From positions 737,837 through 801,836 of the forward strand of contig NZ_PQGA01000002.1 in the NCBI RefSeq assembly GCF_002917095.1: DNA of 64,000 nucleotides, read 5' to 3'. This document shows positions 17,975 to 27,100 of this stretch, one piece after another. The position numbers were made by a program, and so were the translations under genes. Positions within the stretch are counted from its first letter, which is position 1, and the number at the start of each line of letters is the position of its first letter. The notes under the pieces are model-generated. The model made no database searches. It had not been told where the DNA came from and saw nothing but the letters and a program-made list of their open reading frames with translations. The stretch is from Paraburkholderia eburnea. Its GTDB lineage: Bacteria > Pseudomonadota > Gammaproteobacteria > Burkholderiales > Burkholderiaceae.

Positions 17975-19002
17975 GCTGCCTGCTTCCCGTCGTCGAGAGC
18001 CTTCGCCGCGCGCGGCTCACGGGGCACGCGCCTGCCGGCCGTGTAGTCGTTGATAAGATCGCAAGGCGTGTAGTTGCGATCGATCTCGTAAAGTTCGTCA
18101 GCGGTGAGGCCCGTGTTCAATGCGGCCAGTGCGCTGTCGAACTGCGCCGGCGAATCTGCGCCGACCAGCATGCTTGACACGCCTTCGCGCTCCAGTACCC
18201 ACGCCTGGGCAATCTGCGCGGGGCTCACACCACGCCCCTTTGCCACGCGCGCCACGGAGGCGGCGATCTCGCGTGAGGCGACGTCGCCGTACATCTGCGC
18301 CGTGAAGAAGTCGGTCTGGTTGCGCGTGGAGCCCGGGTCGCTGGAGAGCAGGCCCCGCGCGAGCGGGCTGAACACGGAGACGCCCACGCCCTGGTCCTGG
18401 CAGTAGGGAATCATCTCGCGTTCTTCCTCGCGATAGGCGGCGTTCAGTTGCAGTTGCATGTTGATCGGCTTGTGCCAGCCGTTTTTCTCACACGCCTGCA
18501 TGATCTTCGCGAACTGCCACGTGTACATGGTCGAGACGCCGATGTACCGGGCCTTGCCCGCGACGACGATATCATCCAGCGCACGCAGGGTCTCCTCGAC
18601 GGGCGTGTTCACGTCGAAGTAGTGCAGCATGTAGATATCGACGTAGTCCATGCCCAGACGCCTGAGCGAGCCGTCGATGCCGTCCATCACATGCTTGCGG
18701 GAATGACCGCCCGCGTTCTGGTACGAACCCATGTCGTAGCCGACCTTGGTGGTCACGACGATTTCCTCGCGTCGCGCGAGCCGCCTGAGAATGCGGCCGA
18801 CCACTTCCTCGCCGACGCCGGTCGAATAGAAGTCGGCCAGGTCGATGAAGTTCACGCCCGCTTCGAGCGCGTGACGCACGATCGGCTCGCTTTGCGCTTC
18901 ATCAAAAATCCACGGCTTCCATTGGGGCGTACCCATGTTCATCGTGCCGAGGCACAGACGCGAAACCTTCAGGCCCGACTGGCCGAGACGGACATATTCC
19001 AT
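17971..19002 (-). CDS. Aldo/keto reductase
   Basis: A 343-residue aldo/keto reductase starting MEYVRLGQSGLKVSRLCLGT. The catalytic tetrad can be traced: Asp/Tyr in VNFIDLADFYSTG, Lys in VVTTKVG and His in YMLHYFD. These are cytosolic NADPH-dependent (alpha/beta)8-barrel oxidoreductases. Sequence style resembles the YajO/YghZ-like groups that act on varied aldehydes and sugars. It sits 11 bp after the fae homologue and overlaps the downstream dehydrogenase, placing it mid-operon; it probably interconverts an alcohol and the aldehyde used by its neighbour. Confidence 0.9.
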   Translation of the reverse strand: MEYVRLGQSGLKVSRLCLGTMNMGTPQWKPWIFDEAQSEPIVRHALEAGVNFIDLADFYSTGVGEEVVGRILRRLARREEIVVTTKVGYDMGSYQNAGGHSRKHVMDGIDGSLRRLGMDYVDIYMLHYFDVNTPVEETLRALDDIVVAGKARYIGVSTMYTWQFAKIMQACEKNGWHKPINMQLQLNAAYREEEREMIPYCQDQGVGVSVFSPLARGLLSSDPGSTRNQTDFFTAQMYGDVASREIAASVARVAKGRGVSPAQIAQAWVLEREGVSSMLVGADSPAQFDSALAALNTGLTADELYEIDRNYTPCDLINDYTAGRRVPREPRAAKALDDGKQAA

Positions 19003-19013
19003 GCTTGTGCCCC

Positions 19014-19523
19014 TTACTTCTTCGGCGTGTAGAACGGGTTCGAGACGTCGCGCGCAGCAGCGAACACGGCTTCCTTGCGCGGCAGGCCTTCCATCGCGGC
19101 GATGATCGCGTTCCTGCAGGCGTGGTAGTTGTTCTCGAATACGGCGTCGAGATCATCGGTCTTCGGATTGACCCAGTTAGCCGACACGACAACCCAGTCG
19201 TTTTCCGCTTCGGGCGGCAGCGTACCGTTCTCGAGCGATTCGGCGACGGCTTTCGCGATGCCGGCCTGCGACGCGCCCCACGTGGCGTTGCCGTGGAAGT
19301 CGCCTTCGATCTGCGCCTTGTTCACGTAGAGCGTGAGCGGCTTGGTGGGAACGCCCGGCTTTGCGATGATCACAAACGGCGCATGCCCTGCGGAAGGTGT
19401 CGCAAGCGCGGTGGCAAACGCCTGGCCAGCGGGGCCGTTGCGCGGCCCGACCAGCACGTTGATGTGAGCGAGATTCACGCCGGGACCTTCAAAACCTTCG
19501 CCGATATAAAGCTGCCTGTCCAT
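19014..19523 (-). CDS. fae: Formaldehyde-activating enzyme (Fae) homologue
   Basis: A 169-residue protein matching the Fae family: GEGFEGPGVNLAHINVLVGP with the proposed catalytic His at residue 20, then GPAGQAFATALATPSAGH and a C-terminus FYTPKK. Fae condenses formaldehyde with tetrahydromethanopterin in methylotrophs and some Burkholderiales. The start follows AGGAGC with good spacing. It is the first gene of a four-gene operon. No mtd, mch or other methanopterin genes are in the window, so this may be either a true C1 enzyme encoded away from its pathway or a paralogue acting on another carbonyl. The operon partners, all aldehyde-handling enzymes, fit detoxification of an aldehyde. Confidence 0.88.
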   Translation of the reverse strand: MDRQLYIGEGFEGPGVNLAHINVLVGPRNGPAGQAFATALATPSAGHAPFVIIAKPGVPTKPLTLYVNKAQIEGDFHGNATWGASQAGIAKAVAESLENGTLPPEAENDWVVVSANWVNPKTDDLDAVFENNYHACRNAIIAAMEGLPRKEAVFAAARDVSNPFYTPKK

Positions 19524-19791
19524 CTGTCTGCTCCTGTCCTTTAAGGGATAAAACGGTGGACGGATTGTGCAATCGGCCCCTGCCTCCGGGGAATCGATGA
19601 TTATTCGACGGGGGGCGCAGGCAAACTCATATCCGGGTTTTTGCCAGGTTCAGACTGGCGACGTACGCACGGTTCGCGGGCGAAGAGGGCCAGCCGGCTA
19701 TGCAGGTACGCAATCTGAAATTTGATCGCCAGCAGGACAGCGTCAAACAGTGTCAGCAGGCGCTGCAATCTGGCGCACGTCTGGCAGTAGC

Positions 19792-20130
19792 ATGGGCACG
19801 CCTGCTGTCATGCTGCTCGCGGTTGGCGTCAGCCCGCTCATCGTCCATGCGCGGAGGACTTGCTGCTTTTTCTGGCCCGGCACGCGCGGCCCGCTGTCAC
19901 TCCAGCTGACTGACATCGCCAGCCAGGCTACCCTGCTTGCGGCAAGCCCTGGCATGTCAGAAAGGCACGTTGGGGATCTGCTGCGTATCGCCTGCGATGC
20001 CGGCGCACTCCTGTCGAACGTGCGCGCCGAATCCGCTGAAATCGATCGCACGATGATGACCATGCTTGAAAGGGCCGCGCTCTCGCCTGACTCCACAAAC
20101 TACATTTTTCCGCCAGCACAGAACCAGTGA
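19792..20130 (+). CDS. Doubtful small hypothetical protein
   Basis: A 112-residue frame from an ATG at 19792, chosen because third codon positions are G/C-rich and a hydrophobic N-terminal segment (VMLLAVGVSPLIV) is followed by a helical, soluble-looking part (HVGDLLRIACDAGALLSNVR). No ribosome binding site or family is recognised. An antisense frame of similar length covers the same bases, so neither is secure. It may be a remnant of a longer gene. Confidence 0.3.
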   Translation: MGTPAVMLLAVGVSPLIVHARRTCCFFWPGTRGPLSLQLTDIASQATLLAASPGMSERHVGDLLRIACDAGALLSNVRAESAEIDRTMMTMLERAALSPDSTNYIFPPAQNQ

Positions 20131-20327
20131 CGCATCGGTGACGCACGGCAGAAACAGCGTGCCGGCGGGACACCCCGGGATGCCGCTGACATCGCCGCAG
20201 GCCACCCGCCTGAAACACCATCGGGGAAACGATCTCCTTCTCACGGTGGCGTAGAGGAGCAGGGATCGATATGGGGTGGTTGGGGGTACCTTTACGTGTC
20301 CGTTTCGCTGCTGTCGCTATCCCAGGT

Positions 20328-20371
20328 GACAAAGTAGGCTCCACCACTCGTTCGGTGGGGCCTACTTTGTC
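20328..20371. repeat. 18-bp stem inverted repeat, possible terminator or insertion scar
   Basis: GACAAAGTAGGCTCCACC at 20328-20345 pairs with GGTGGGGCCTACTTTGTC at 20354-20371 (one G-T wobble) around an 8-base loop. There is no T-run. It lies 270 bp from the end of the glycosidase gene. The long, nearly perfect arms could also be the end of a vanished mobile element. Confidence 0.6.
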
Positions 20372-20640
20372 CACTTTGGCGTCATCGGTCTAGCCGGTGC
20401 TTGAGCAACGCTTACATCGAATCCAGAGCCGACTCAGATTATTCTTCAGCGCAGGCTTCCTCAGTGGCTTCTGAAAGTGAGATTCTGTCTTCGCGAAGAC
20501 ACTCTGGAGGCTTGCTTCTGGTCAAATGGCAGTCGCGAACGTTTGGCATACGGGCGTGATCTGGCTGAGCCGCACGTTGCTGGGAACCATCGTGCAACGT
20601 ACGGCTCGAACCGGTCAACAAGAATGCCCCGTCCCTGCTA

Positions 20641-22254
20641 TTACTTGCCCTGCGCGTTGAACCAGCCCGGACCTATCGGCGCGTATCCGCCGGTGCCGGC
20701 AGCGGCAGCCGCTGCAATTGCACCGAAATTAGGCCACGCGGGATAGTACTGACTCGACGCCGCCTGAGAGGTGCCTTCGATCTTCCCCGCGCCCGGGTTA
20801 CCCGTCGAGCCGGTCGTCGAACTTATCGTTAAGATGCCGAAGTACGGCTCGTAGATGTTCGTGCTGCCCGGCGAGGACAACGTCTGGTCCGAATAGCTGT
20901 ACGCGTACACCGGACCGTACGCACCCTTCGCCTGCTGCCCAATCCAGGCCATCAGCGCACTATATTCGCGTGCCTGGTTGGCCTGTGTCAGATAGGGCGC
21001 AAGCTGCATCGTTTGAAAATTGGCGTTCGTGTACTGCGTCGACGAACCACCCAATTGACCCGTGAAATTGGTTGCGCCATCCGAACCCGTGGTCGGCGCG
21101 CCGAACTCGGTAAGGACGATCGCCTTCGCTCCGTCACCGTGCGCGCTCATCTGGTCGCGCAGGCTCGTCCCCGTATAGCTCGCGAATGTATTTCCTCCGT
21201 CACTTGCCGGCCAACCGTACGATGGCGACGAAAAGGTATGCCACATCATGGTGAACGCATTCGAGTATTGCGGGAACGTTGAGTTGAGGGTCGTGCTCGG
21301 GCACTGGTTGGGTGCGGATTGCCAGTCATCGGAATAACAGTAGGGATGGTGGGCAAGTGCATCAAAATAGCCCTGGGCACCGTCCGCATACATCACCGCC
21401 AGCCAGTCGCGCGAGTCCCACTGCGTAGGCGCAGGGTAATTGGAGTTGGTCGAATTAACGAGCCCCGCGACGCCATTCGACGGCAACGCGCCGATTGTAT
21501 TATTCGGATACGTAGTACAACTTGCACTACCGCCTGCATACACATAGGCGCCTGGATTTGCCTGCTTGATCGCCGGATAGACGCTCTTCAGGAGCGTCGT
21601 GTAAAGAGCGGGATCGTGAGGCATGAAATCAATGCCGCAGTTGGGCTCGTTCCAGATCTCCCATGCGTCGACCTGACCGCCATAGCTATCGCTGCTGTAG
21701 TGCCTGGCAGCAGCCCGCGCAAAATTGGTATAGAGAGTCGGATCCGGCGCGCACGTCCAGGATGAAACTCCGTTCGCCTGCTGGTAACTGCTCGAGCATT
21801 CTGAACTCACTGCCCACGGAGGGGTTAGATTAATCATGCCCAGCACGCGCAAGCCGTTGTTGCGGGCGGCACGGATGATCGTGTCTGTCACCCCCCAGTT
21901 TAGTCCGCTGCTCGTGCCCGGATTAGGATCACTGGCATTGATCGTCGTTTGCGAGGGTTGAGTTTGCGCCCAGTTGATGCCAATCCGAACCCAGTGGGCC
22001 TTTGTCGCCGCGAGGCCAGCCATGTAGTTGTTGATCGCCTGAGTCGGGTTGTTGGGATGCTGGTTGACGATGTCCATGATTTCGCTGCCCAGGTTAATGG
22101 CAGGCACGGGTGTATTGGTCTGGCCGATCGCAGTCTGGCACCCAAACAGCGCCATAATTAGCACACCCCAGCCGAGCCTGCATCTTGTTAAATTCAGTTG
22201 ATTGAGCTGGAGCTTTTCCGCGATAGACCGTATCTGACCGGGCAGGAATTTCAT
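20641..22254 (-). CDS. Secreted clan GH-A glycoside hydrolase (GH39/GH5-like)
   Basis: A 537-residue protein. The acid/base glutamate is Glu203 in EIWNEPN, and the probable nucleophile is Glu383 in VLTEFGAP; both are hallmarks of clan GH-A (beta/alpha)8 retaining glycosidases. A hydrophobic N-terminal segment (about 28-44, ending LFGCQTAIGQ) marks export, possibly with lipidation at Cys39. It has an Ala/Gly-rich tail. Related enzymes include PslG-like exopolysaccharide hydrolases, so turnover of its own matrix or of plant polysaccharide is plausible. It stands alone, with no polysaccharide-synthesis genes in the window, beside mobile-element debris. Confidence 0.8.
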   Translation of the reverse strand: MKFLPGQIRSIAEKLQLNQLNLTRCRLGWGVLIMALFGCQTAIGQTNTPVPAINLGSEIMDIVNQHPNNPTQAINNYMAGLAATKAHWVRIGINWAQTQPSQTTINASDPNPGTSSGLNWGVTDTIIRAARNNGLRVLGMINLTPPWAVSSECSSSYQQANGVSSWTCAPDPTLYTNFARAAARHYSSDSYGGQVDAWEIWNEPNCGIDFMPHDPALYTTLLKSVYPAIKQANPGAYVYAGGSASCTTYPNNTIGALPSNGVAGLVNSTNSNYPAPTQWDSRDWLAVMYADGAQGYFDALAHHPYCYSDDWQSAPNQCPSTTLNSTFPQYSNAFTMMWHTFSSPSYGWPASDGGNTFASYTGTSLRDQMSAHGDGAKAIVLTEFGAPTTGSDGATNFTGQLGGSSTQYTNANFQTMQLAPYLTQANQAREYSALMAWIGQQAKGAYGPVYAYSYSDQTLSSPGSTNIYEPYFGILTISSTTGSTGNPGAGKIEGTSQAASSQYYPAWPNFGAIAAAAAAGTGGYAPIGPGWFNAQGK

Positions 22255-22372
22255 TGAATCTCCAATTATTATGCTTTCCGCGTTGATATGACTCCCGGTG
22301 TCAATCAGTACACCAGTTTGGACGATAGCTCATCGCCCCTTGATATCACCGCGCAATTAAAGAAGCGGCCAA
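22255..22372. other. Upstream region of the glycosidase gene
   Basis: AT-richer spacer that should contain the leftward promoter of the glycosidase gene. No confident promoter boxes or operator were identified. Confidence 0.3.
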
Positions 22373-22644
22373 TCATTTCCTGCCGTCTTTAAACCAGGAG
22401 GTGCTTCTGGTCGTCAACACTAGCAGCGCTGCGATTGCGTTTGCCCCTACGCTTACGTAGCTTATGAAATCACGAGGGCTCACGTTGGCTTGGGGTAAAG
22501 CGTTCTAGATCGTCGATACGACCGCCAGGACGGTAAGCGTGAGGGCCACGTTTCTAGCCCAGCGGCTCCGGGGGGACAATTTCACGAGAATAGAAACCTC
22601 CAACAGAACCAGAGCAGCGAAAACGCTCGACGCGAATGCCGTTG
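22373..22644 (-). pseudogene. Remnant of a small membrane protein, truncated by the IS66 fragment
   Basis: Reading leftward, one frame gives a hydrophobic stretch (FAALVLLEVSILVKL, then RNVALTLTVLAVVSTI), an in-frame TAG, and then a second hydrophobic stretch (DFISYVSVGANAIAALLVLT) ending RSTSWFKDGRK and a TGA at 22373-22375. The continuity of membrane-like sequence across the stop suggests the C-terminal part of a decayed gene. Its 5' end is replaced near 22645 by IS66 transposase sequence. The family was not recognised. Confidence 0.5.
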
Positions 22645-23409
22645 ACCGTGAATCTTGCTGCCGGCCAACGCGTAACGACGCACGGCATCGACCAGCGGCT
22701 TGAGCAGTTGCGAGACGCTACCCATCCAATACCCCATCGTGCCGGGATCGATCTCGACGCCATCACGCGCGTACATAACGGCCTGCCGATGCAAAGGGAT
22801 GTGGAAGCCGAACTTCGATACCGCGATGTGCGCAAGCAGTGCCGGCCCAGGGATGCGGCGGTCAACCGGTCGGGTTGGCGCGGCAGCCTGCACGATGCAA
22901 TCGCAGCACGTGCTGGCGAGCTTCGGACGGCGGTGACGAATCACACGGAAGTGCGCCCGCACGGACTCGAGTTGTTCCGCGACGTCTTCGCCCAATGGCT
23001 TGAGACGCCCACCGCCATCCGGGCAGTGGTCGTGCGCGGGTAGATGAACGCGCACTTCGCGTTCGAGATGATCAGGTAGCGGCTTGCGGCCGGATCCTGC
23101 ACGCCGCGGCCGGCACGCTACGGCAGGCGTGGCCATATCGGTGGCGCCTTCGTCCGCCTGCAGACCATCCAGCCGAAGTTCGAGCTGTTCGATCTGGCGA
23201 TCGAGCTTCTCCGATTGGCGACCGAACTGCATGCGGCGCAGCTTCGCGATGGTGAGCTTCAGGTGCTCGATCCCGACGGCGCGTGACGAGAGTTGCTCTT
23301 GCAGGTCGGCGACCTGTGCATCGCGTTTACGCACGATCTCGTCGCGAGCAAACACCATCGCTTTCAGGGCGTTGATGTCGTCGGGGAGGTCTGTCGCACG
23401 AAGGTCCAT
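22645..23409 (-). mobile_element. IS66-family transposase (TnpC) remnant, C-terminally truncated
   Basis: The frame from 23409 encodes a typical TnpC N-terminus: coiled-coil segment, then KLRRMQFGRQSEKLDRQIEQ, the zinc-finger-like region, and the core start FHIPLHRQAVMYARDGVEI. Homology stops after YALAGSKIHG at about 22645; the catalytic DDE core and tnpA/tnpB are missing. The frame continues to 22582 only by chance through the abutting membrane-protein remnant. The element cannot move by itself. It marks past transposition between the glycosidase and adhesin genes. Confidence 0.85.
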
Positions 23410-23838
23410 GCCGACAGTTTACGGGCATGGCTCCTGTCGGAATTTGACGATGGACAAGGTCGGCTGCAATGCGCTGCGCGGGCGCGCTGCTTCGTATATT
23501 TGCCCACCGCCGTCATATCCTCAGGACGGCCTTGCTCAGGCGCTTACTGCGCACCAGCGGGGGCAGACCGACCTTGCCGCGATTGCCGCCCTTGCCGGCT
23601 ACACGCAGCCAGTGATCGCCCGGGACCGATTCGAATCCTTTCTATAGTTCGGCTGCTTCGCATCCTCAATACTTCCCGAAGTGGAATTGAGATGCGCCTT
23701 GTGAGTCAAGCGGCCTCCTTCGACAAGATGGGCAAGACCGCGAGGCGCTGTTGAAGGCGAACGGGTAGAGCCCCAGGTGGCTCCGCGTGAGTTAGCAAAC
23801 ATTCCGCCCCATCAATTCAGTTGATTAAGGATGATGAA
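23410..23838. other. Spacer between IS66 remnant and adhesin gene
   Basis: About 430 bases. Short frames exist on both strands but none has a start signal or family sequence. No left inverted repeat of the insertion element was identified with confidence. The last 30 bases supply the adhesin ribosome binding site (TTAAGGATGATGAA). Confidence 0.4.
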
Positions 23839-26800
23839 ATGAATCGGGCTTTTCGAGCAATCTGGAATTGTGTGACAGGAACGTGGGTGGCCGCAGCGGA
23901 AAATACCAGGGGACGGCGCAAGGGCGGGGCAACGGTAGCCGCGCTGGCACTCTTCGTATTCGGTACCGCAGCGGGTCAGGCCTATGCCTATACCGCAGGA
24001 ACTGGCGCAGCCACCAACGCTGCAAGAGATACAGCGGTCGGTGATAACGCGTCCGCCAGTTCGCAGGGAACTGTGTATTGGGGACCGTCTGTTCGCGCAG
24101 ACGGGAGTACCGTGCCCGACCTCAATTATGGCGCCACGGCGCTCGGATACGGTGCAACTGTTCAGCCTGGTGGCGAGGGCGGGGTTGCCATTGGCGACTC
24201 GGCAACCGCAGGGTCCGCCGTGGCGACGGCCATTGGCGCGGCTTCGACCGCGACCGGAAACGGCGCCACGGCGCTGGGCGCGGGTTCGCTTGCCTCGGGC
24301 TATGGCGCGACCACTGTCGGCATTCAATCGGAAGCGACGGGCGATTACTCAACGGCGTTCGGCCAGCAGTCGTGGGCTGCAGGCGCTCATTCGACGGCAT
24401 TGGGCGTCGGTGCGGTGGCGGCGTCGGACAACAGTTCGGTTCTGGGCTCCGGCGCGCAGGCGTCGGCGAATAACGCGGTGGCGATCGGTTACGGCGCGAG
24501 CGCCACGACCCAAAACTCGGTGGCGCTGGGTAGTGGCGCCACGACTGGCGCAGTCATTTCGACGGCAAATGGCGTGATCGGTGGCACGACGTACACCTAC
24601 GCTGGCGTTAGCCCGACGGGCACCGTGAGCGTGGGCACGGCAGGCGCCGAGCGCACGATCACGAACGTGGCGGCGGGTCAGGTGACGGCCACCAGCACCG
24701 ATGCGGTGAATGGCTCGCAACTCTTTGCGGTCGGCCAGGCCGTGACGAACGTCACCAACACGGTGAACAACATCACCAACGGCGGCGGGATCAAGTACTT
24801 CCATACCAACTCGACGGCTGCGGATTCGGTGGCGGCGGGTGCGAACTCGACGGCGATTGGCGGCGCCGCGACGGCGGCCGGCGCAAACGACATTGTGATG
24901 GGCAGTGGTGCCACCACGACTGTTGGCGGAACCAATTCGACGGGTGCGATCGCGATCGGCATGGGTGCGACCGCTTACGGTTCCAATGCCATAAGCGCCG
25001 GTGCGAACGTCGCAATGGGCCACGGAGCGGTTGCAGGTTTGGCCGACATGACGACCTCCCAGGCGACGGCAATCGGTACGGCCGCTACCGCGTCCAACTG
25101 GGAAGCCACGGCGCTGGGCTTCCGGGCTCAAGCCACGGGCATCTATTCCGACGCGCTGGGCGACTCGTCCGTCGCTGGCGCCAACTATGCGAATGCTGTC
25201 GGTTCCTATGCCACGGCCAGCCAGCAAGGCGCGACCGCAGTCGGCTATAAAGCAAACGCCAACGCGACAAACGCGGTGGCTCTCGGCAACGGCGCGAACG
25301 CTTCGGTGTCGAACTCGGTGGCGCTGGGCAACGGTGCGACCACGGCAGCGGCAGTGGGCACAGCCAGCGGCGTGATCGGCGGCGCGACGTACACCTACGC
25401 CGGCACGAACCCGACGGGCACGGTAAGCGTGGGCACGGCAGGCGCCGAGCGCACCATCACCAACGTGGCGGCGGGCCGGGTGACGGTTTCCAGCACGGAC
25501 GCTGTGAACGGTTCGCAACTGAATGCGACCAACACGCAGGTTGCAGCCAATACGGGCAGCATATCGACGCTGCAGGGCAATGTGACCGACCTCGGCAGTC
25601 AGATCACCAGCATGGCCGCCACGATGGGCGATGCAGTGATGTACGACTCGTCGGCGCACGGTTCGGTGACGCTGGGCGGTGTGGGCGCAACCACGCCGGT
25701 GGCGCTGCACAACGTGGCAGCTGGTGCGGTGAATGCATCGAGCTTCGACGCGGTGAACGGCTCGCAGTTGTACAACGTGGCCAGCTCGACGGCCAGCGCG
25801 ATGGGTGGCGGCTCGACGGTGAACAGCGATGGCTCGATTTCGGCGCCGACGTACAGCATCGGTGGCAACACGTTCAACAGCATTGCAGGTGTCGTGACGA
25901 ACCTGGACGGCCGCGTGACGCAGAATTCGACCGCCATCTCGAACCTGCAGGGCGATATCACGAACATGGCCGGCACGATGGGCGATGCAGTGATGTACGA
26001 CTCACAGGCGCACAATTCGGTGACGCTGGGCGGTGTGGGCTCGACCATGCCGGTGGCGCTGCATAACGTGGCATCCGGTGCACTGAACGCATCGAGCAAC
26101 GACGCGGTCAACGGTTCGCAGCTTTATGCGACGAACCAGCAGGTAGCGCAGAACACCAGCGCAATTGCCCAGAACACGACCGACATCGCGAACCTGCAGA
26201 GCAATGTCACCACGATCAGCGGTCAAGTGGCGAATGCGATTGCGTACGATTCGTCGGCGCACGATTCGCTGACGCTGGGCGGCACGGATGCTACCACTGC
26301 GGTGGCGCTGCATAACGTGGCGGCTGGCGACATCTCGGCTTCCAGCACGGACGCGGTGAACGGTTCGCAGGTCTATGCACTGAGCCAGGCCATCAGCAAC
26401 GTGCAGAACATTGCGCAAAACGCAACCGACCCGATGTTCTCGGCCGACGGCGACCGCAATACCGGGGCGGCGATCTCGAGCGGCACGCATTCCACCGCGG
26501 CGGGTGCACTCGCTTTGGCGAGCGGCGCGCAAGCGACGGCAATGGGCGCGGGTTCGACGGCCAGCGGTGTCAATTCGACGGCGATCGGTGCGAACTCGAC
26601 CGCGACCGCGTCGAACTCGGTCGCACTGGGCGCAGGCTCGGTGGCCGATCGTGACAACACGGTGTCGGTGGGCTCGGCGGGCAACGAACGCCAGATCACC
26701 AGCGTCGCAGCCGGCACGCAAGGCACGGATGCGGTGAACGTGAACCAGTTGAACGCAGCGGTGGGGCAATCGCAGAACTACATCACCCAGCAGATTGCTG

Positions 26801-27063
26801 GCGTGCAGAACCAGATTTCCGACGTGCGTCGTGATGCATTCGGAGCTGCCGCGGCCGCGATGGCTGTTGCTGGTCTGCCGCAGCCGAACCAGCCGGGCAA
26901 GACGATGGTCGCCGCAGGCACCTCGCGTATTGGTGGCCAGACTGGCACGGCACTCGGTGTCTCCTATGCAACGCAGAACAACCACTGGATCGGCAAGCTG
27001 GCTGTTAGCTCGAGCAGCCAGGGCAGCACGGGCGTTACAGCTGCCGCTGGTTATCAGTGGTAA
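23839..27063 (+). CDS. Trimeric autotransporter adhesin (YadA/Hia type)
   Basis: A 1074-residue protein from the ATG at 23839. It opens with an extended signal peptide (MNRAFRAIWNCVTGTWVAAA then a hydrophobic core ending QAYAY). Many YadA-head repeats follow (AIGxGA/SVALGxGA style), necks of the form STDAVNGSQL, and coiled-coil stalk segments (VAQNTSAIAQNTTDIANLQS). The C-terminal ~80 residues (GAAAAAMAVAGLPQP ... GVTAAAGYQW) are the YadA membrane anchor that trimerises into a 12-strand barrel. It should display a trimeric fibre for adhesion or autoaggregation. It is monocistronic, with two terminator-like hairpins after the stop and an IS66 remnant upstream. Confidence 0.95.
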   Translation: MNRAFRAIWNCVTGTWVAAAENTRGRRKGGATVAALALFVFGTAAGQAYAYTAGTGAATNAARDTAVGDNASASSQGTVYWGPSVRADGSTVPDLNYGATALGYGATVQPGGEGGVAIGDSATAGSAVATAIGAASTATGNGATALGAGSLASGYGATTVGIQSEATGDYSTAFGQQSWAAGAHSTALGVGAVAASDNSSVLGSGAQASANNAVAIGYGASATTQNSVALGSGATTGAVISTANGVIGGTTYTYAGVSPTGTVSVGTAGAERTITNVAAGQVTATSTDAVNGSQLFAVGQAVTNVTNTVNNITNGGGIKYFHTNSTAADSVAAGANSTAIGGAATAAGANDIVMGSGATTTVGGTNSTGAIAIGMGATAYGSNAISAGANVAMGHGAVAGLADMTTSQATAIGTAATASNWEATALGFRAQATGIYSDALGDSSVAGANYANAVGSYATASQQGATAVGYKANANATNAVALGNGANASVSNSVALGNGATTAAAVGTASGVIGGATYTYAGTNPTGTVSVGTAGAERTITNVAAGRVTVSSTDAVNGSQLNATNTQVAANTGSISTLQGNVTDLGSQITSMAATMGDAVMYDSSAHGSVTLGGVGATTPVALHNVAAGAVNASSFDAVNGSQLYNVASSTASAMGGGSTVNSDGSISAPTYSIGGNTFNSIAGVVTNLDGRVTQNSTAISNLQGDITNMAGTMGDAVMYDSQAHNSVTLGGVGSTMPVALHNVASGALNASSNDAVNGSQLYATNQQVAQNTSAIAQNTTDIANLQSNVTTISGQVANAIAYDSSAHDSLTLGGTDATTAVALHNVAAGDISASSTDAVNGSQVYALSQAISNVQNIAQNATDPMFSADGDRNTGAAISSGTHSTAAGALALASGAQATAMGAGSTASGVNSTAIGANSTATASNSVALGAGSVADRDNTVSVGSAGNERQITSVAAGTQGTDAVNVNQLNAAVGQSQNYITQQIAGVQNQISDVRRDAFGAAAAAMAVAGLPQPNQPGKTMVAAGTSRIGGQTGTALGVSYATQNNHWIGKLAVSSSSQGSTGVTAAAGYQW
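24571..24720 (+). repeat. Head-neck module repeat in the adhesin, copy 1
   Basis: This 150-bp unit encodes GVIGGTTYTYAGVSPTGTVS and a neck ending DAVNGSQ. A near-identical second copy lies 798 bp downstream, in the same frame. Confidence 0.85.
25369..25518 (+). repeat. Head-neck module repeat in the adhesin, copy 2
   Basis: Second copy of the unit at 24571-24720, encoding GVIGGATYTYAGTNPTGTVS and the same neck. The exact 266-codon offset makes in-frame recombination between copies possible. Confidence 0.85.
25624..26380 (+). repeat. Three related stalk-neck modules in the adhesin
   Basis: Units starting near 25624, 25978 and 26233 encode variants of MGDAVMYDSSAHGSVTLGGV followed by VALHNVAAG and a DAVNGSQ neck. 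The first two are 354 bp apart; the third is more diverged. They form repeated neck-stalk transitions. Confidence 0.75.
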
Positions 27064-27100
27064 ATCCGTGGTGATGTAGTGAGATAGGGCCACGTGCAGA

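Larger units (their letters stand above)
19524..20640. other. Long mostly non-coding stretch upstream of fae and downstream of the glycosidase gene
   Basis: About 1.1 kb without a recognised gene apart from a doubtful frame at 19792-20130. The first 100 bases should hold the leftward fae operon promoter, but no clear sigma70 boxes stand out. A large hairpin lies at 20328-20371. The base composition and lack of family sequence suggest decayed or horizontally acquired DNA joining two unrelated operons. Confidence 0.5.

Noticed and set aside
22582..22644. Last 21 codons of the IS66 frame as transposase
   Set aside because: Family sequence stops at KIHG; the remaining codons lie over the membrane-protein remnant, which reads coherently in another frame.
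23590..23650. tRNA-like T-loop motif GATTCGAATC
   Set aside because: The motif is a palindrome and no acceptor, D or anticodon stems can be folded around it.
24349..25710. 453-codon open frame antisense to the adhesin gene
   Set aside because: It is a by-product of the repetitive, GC-rich adhesin coding sequence; the translation is His/Arg/Ala-rich without family motifs or a ribosome binding site.
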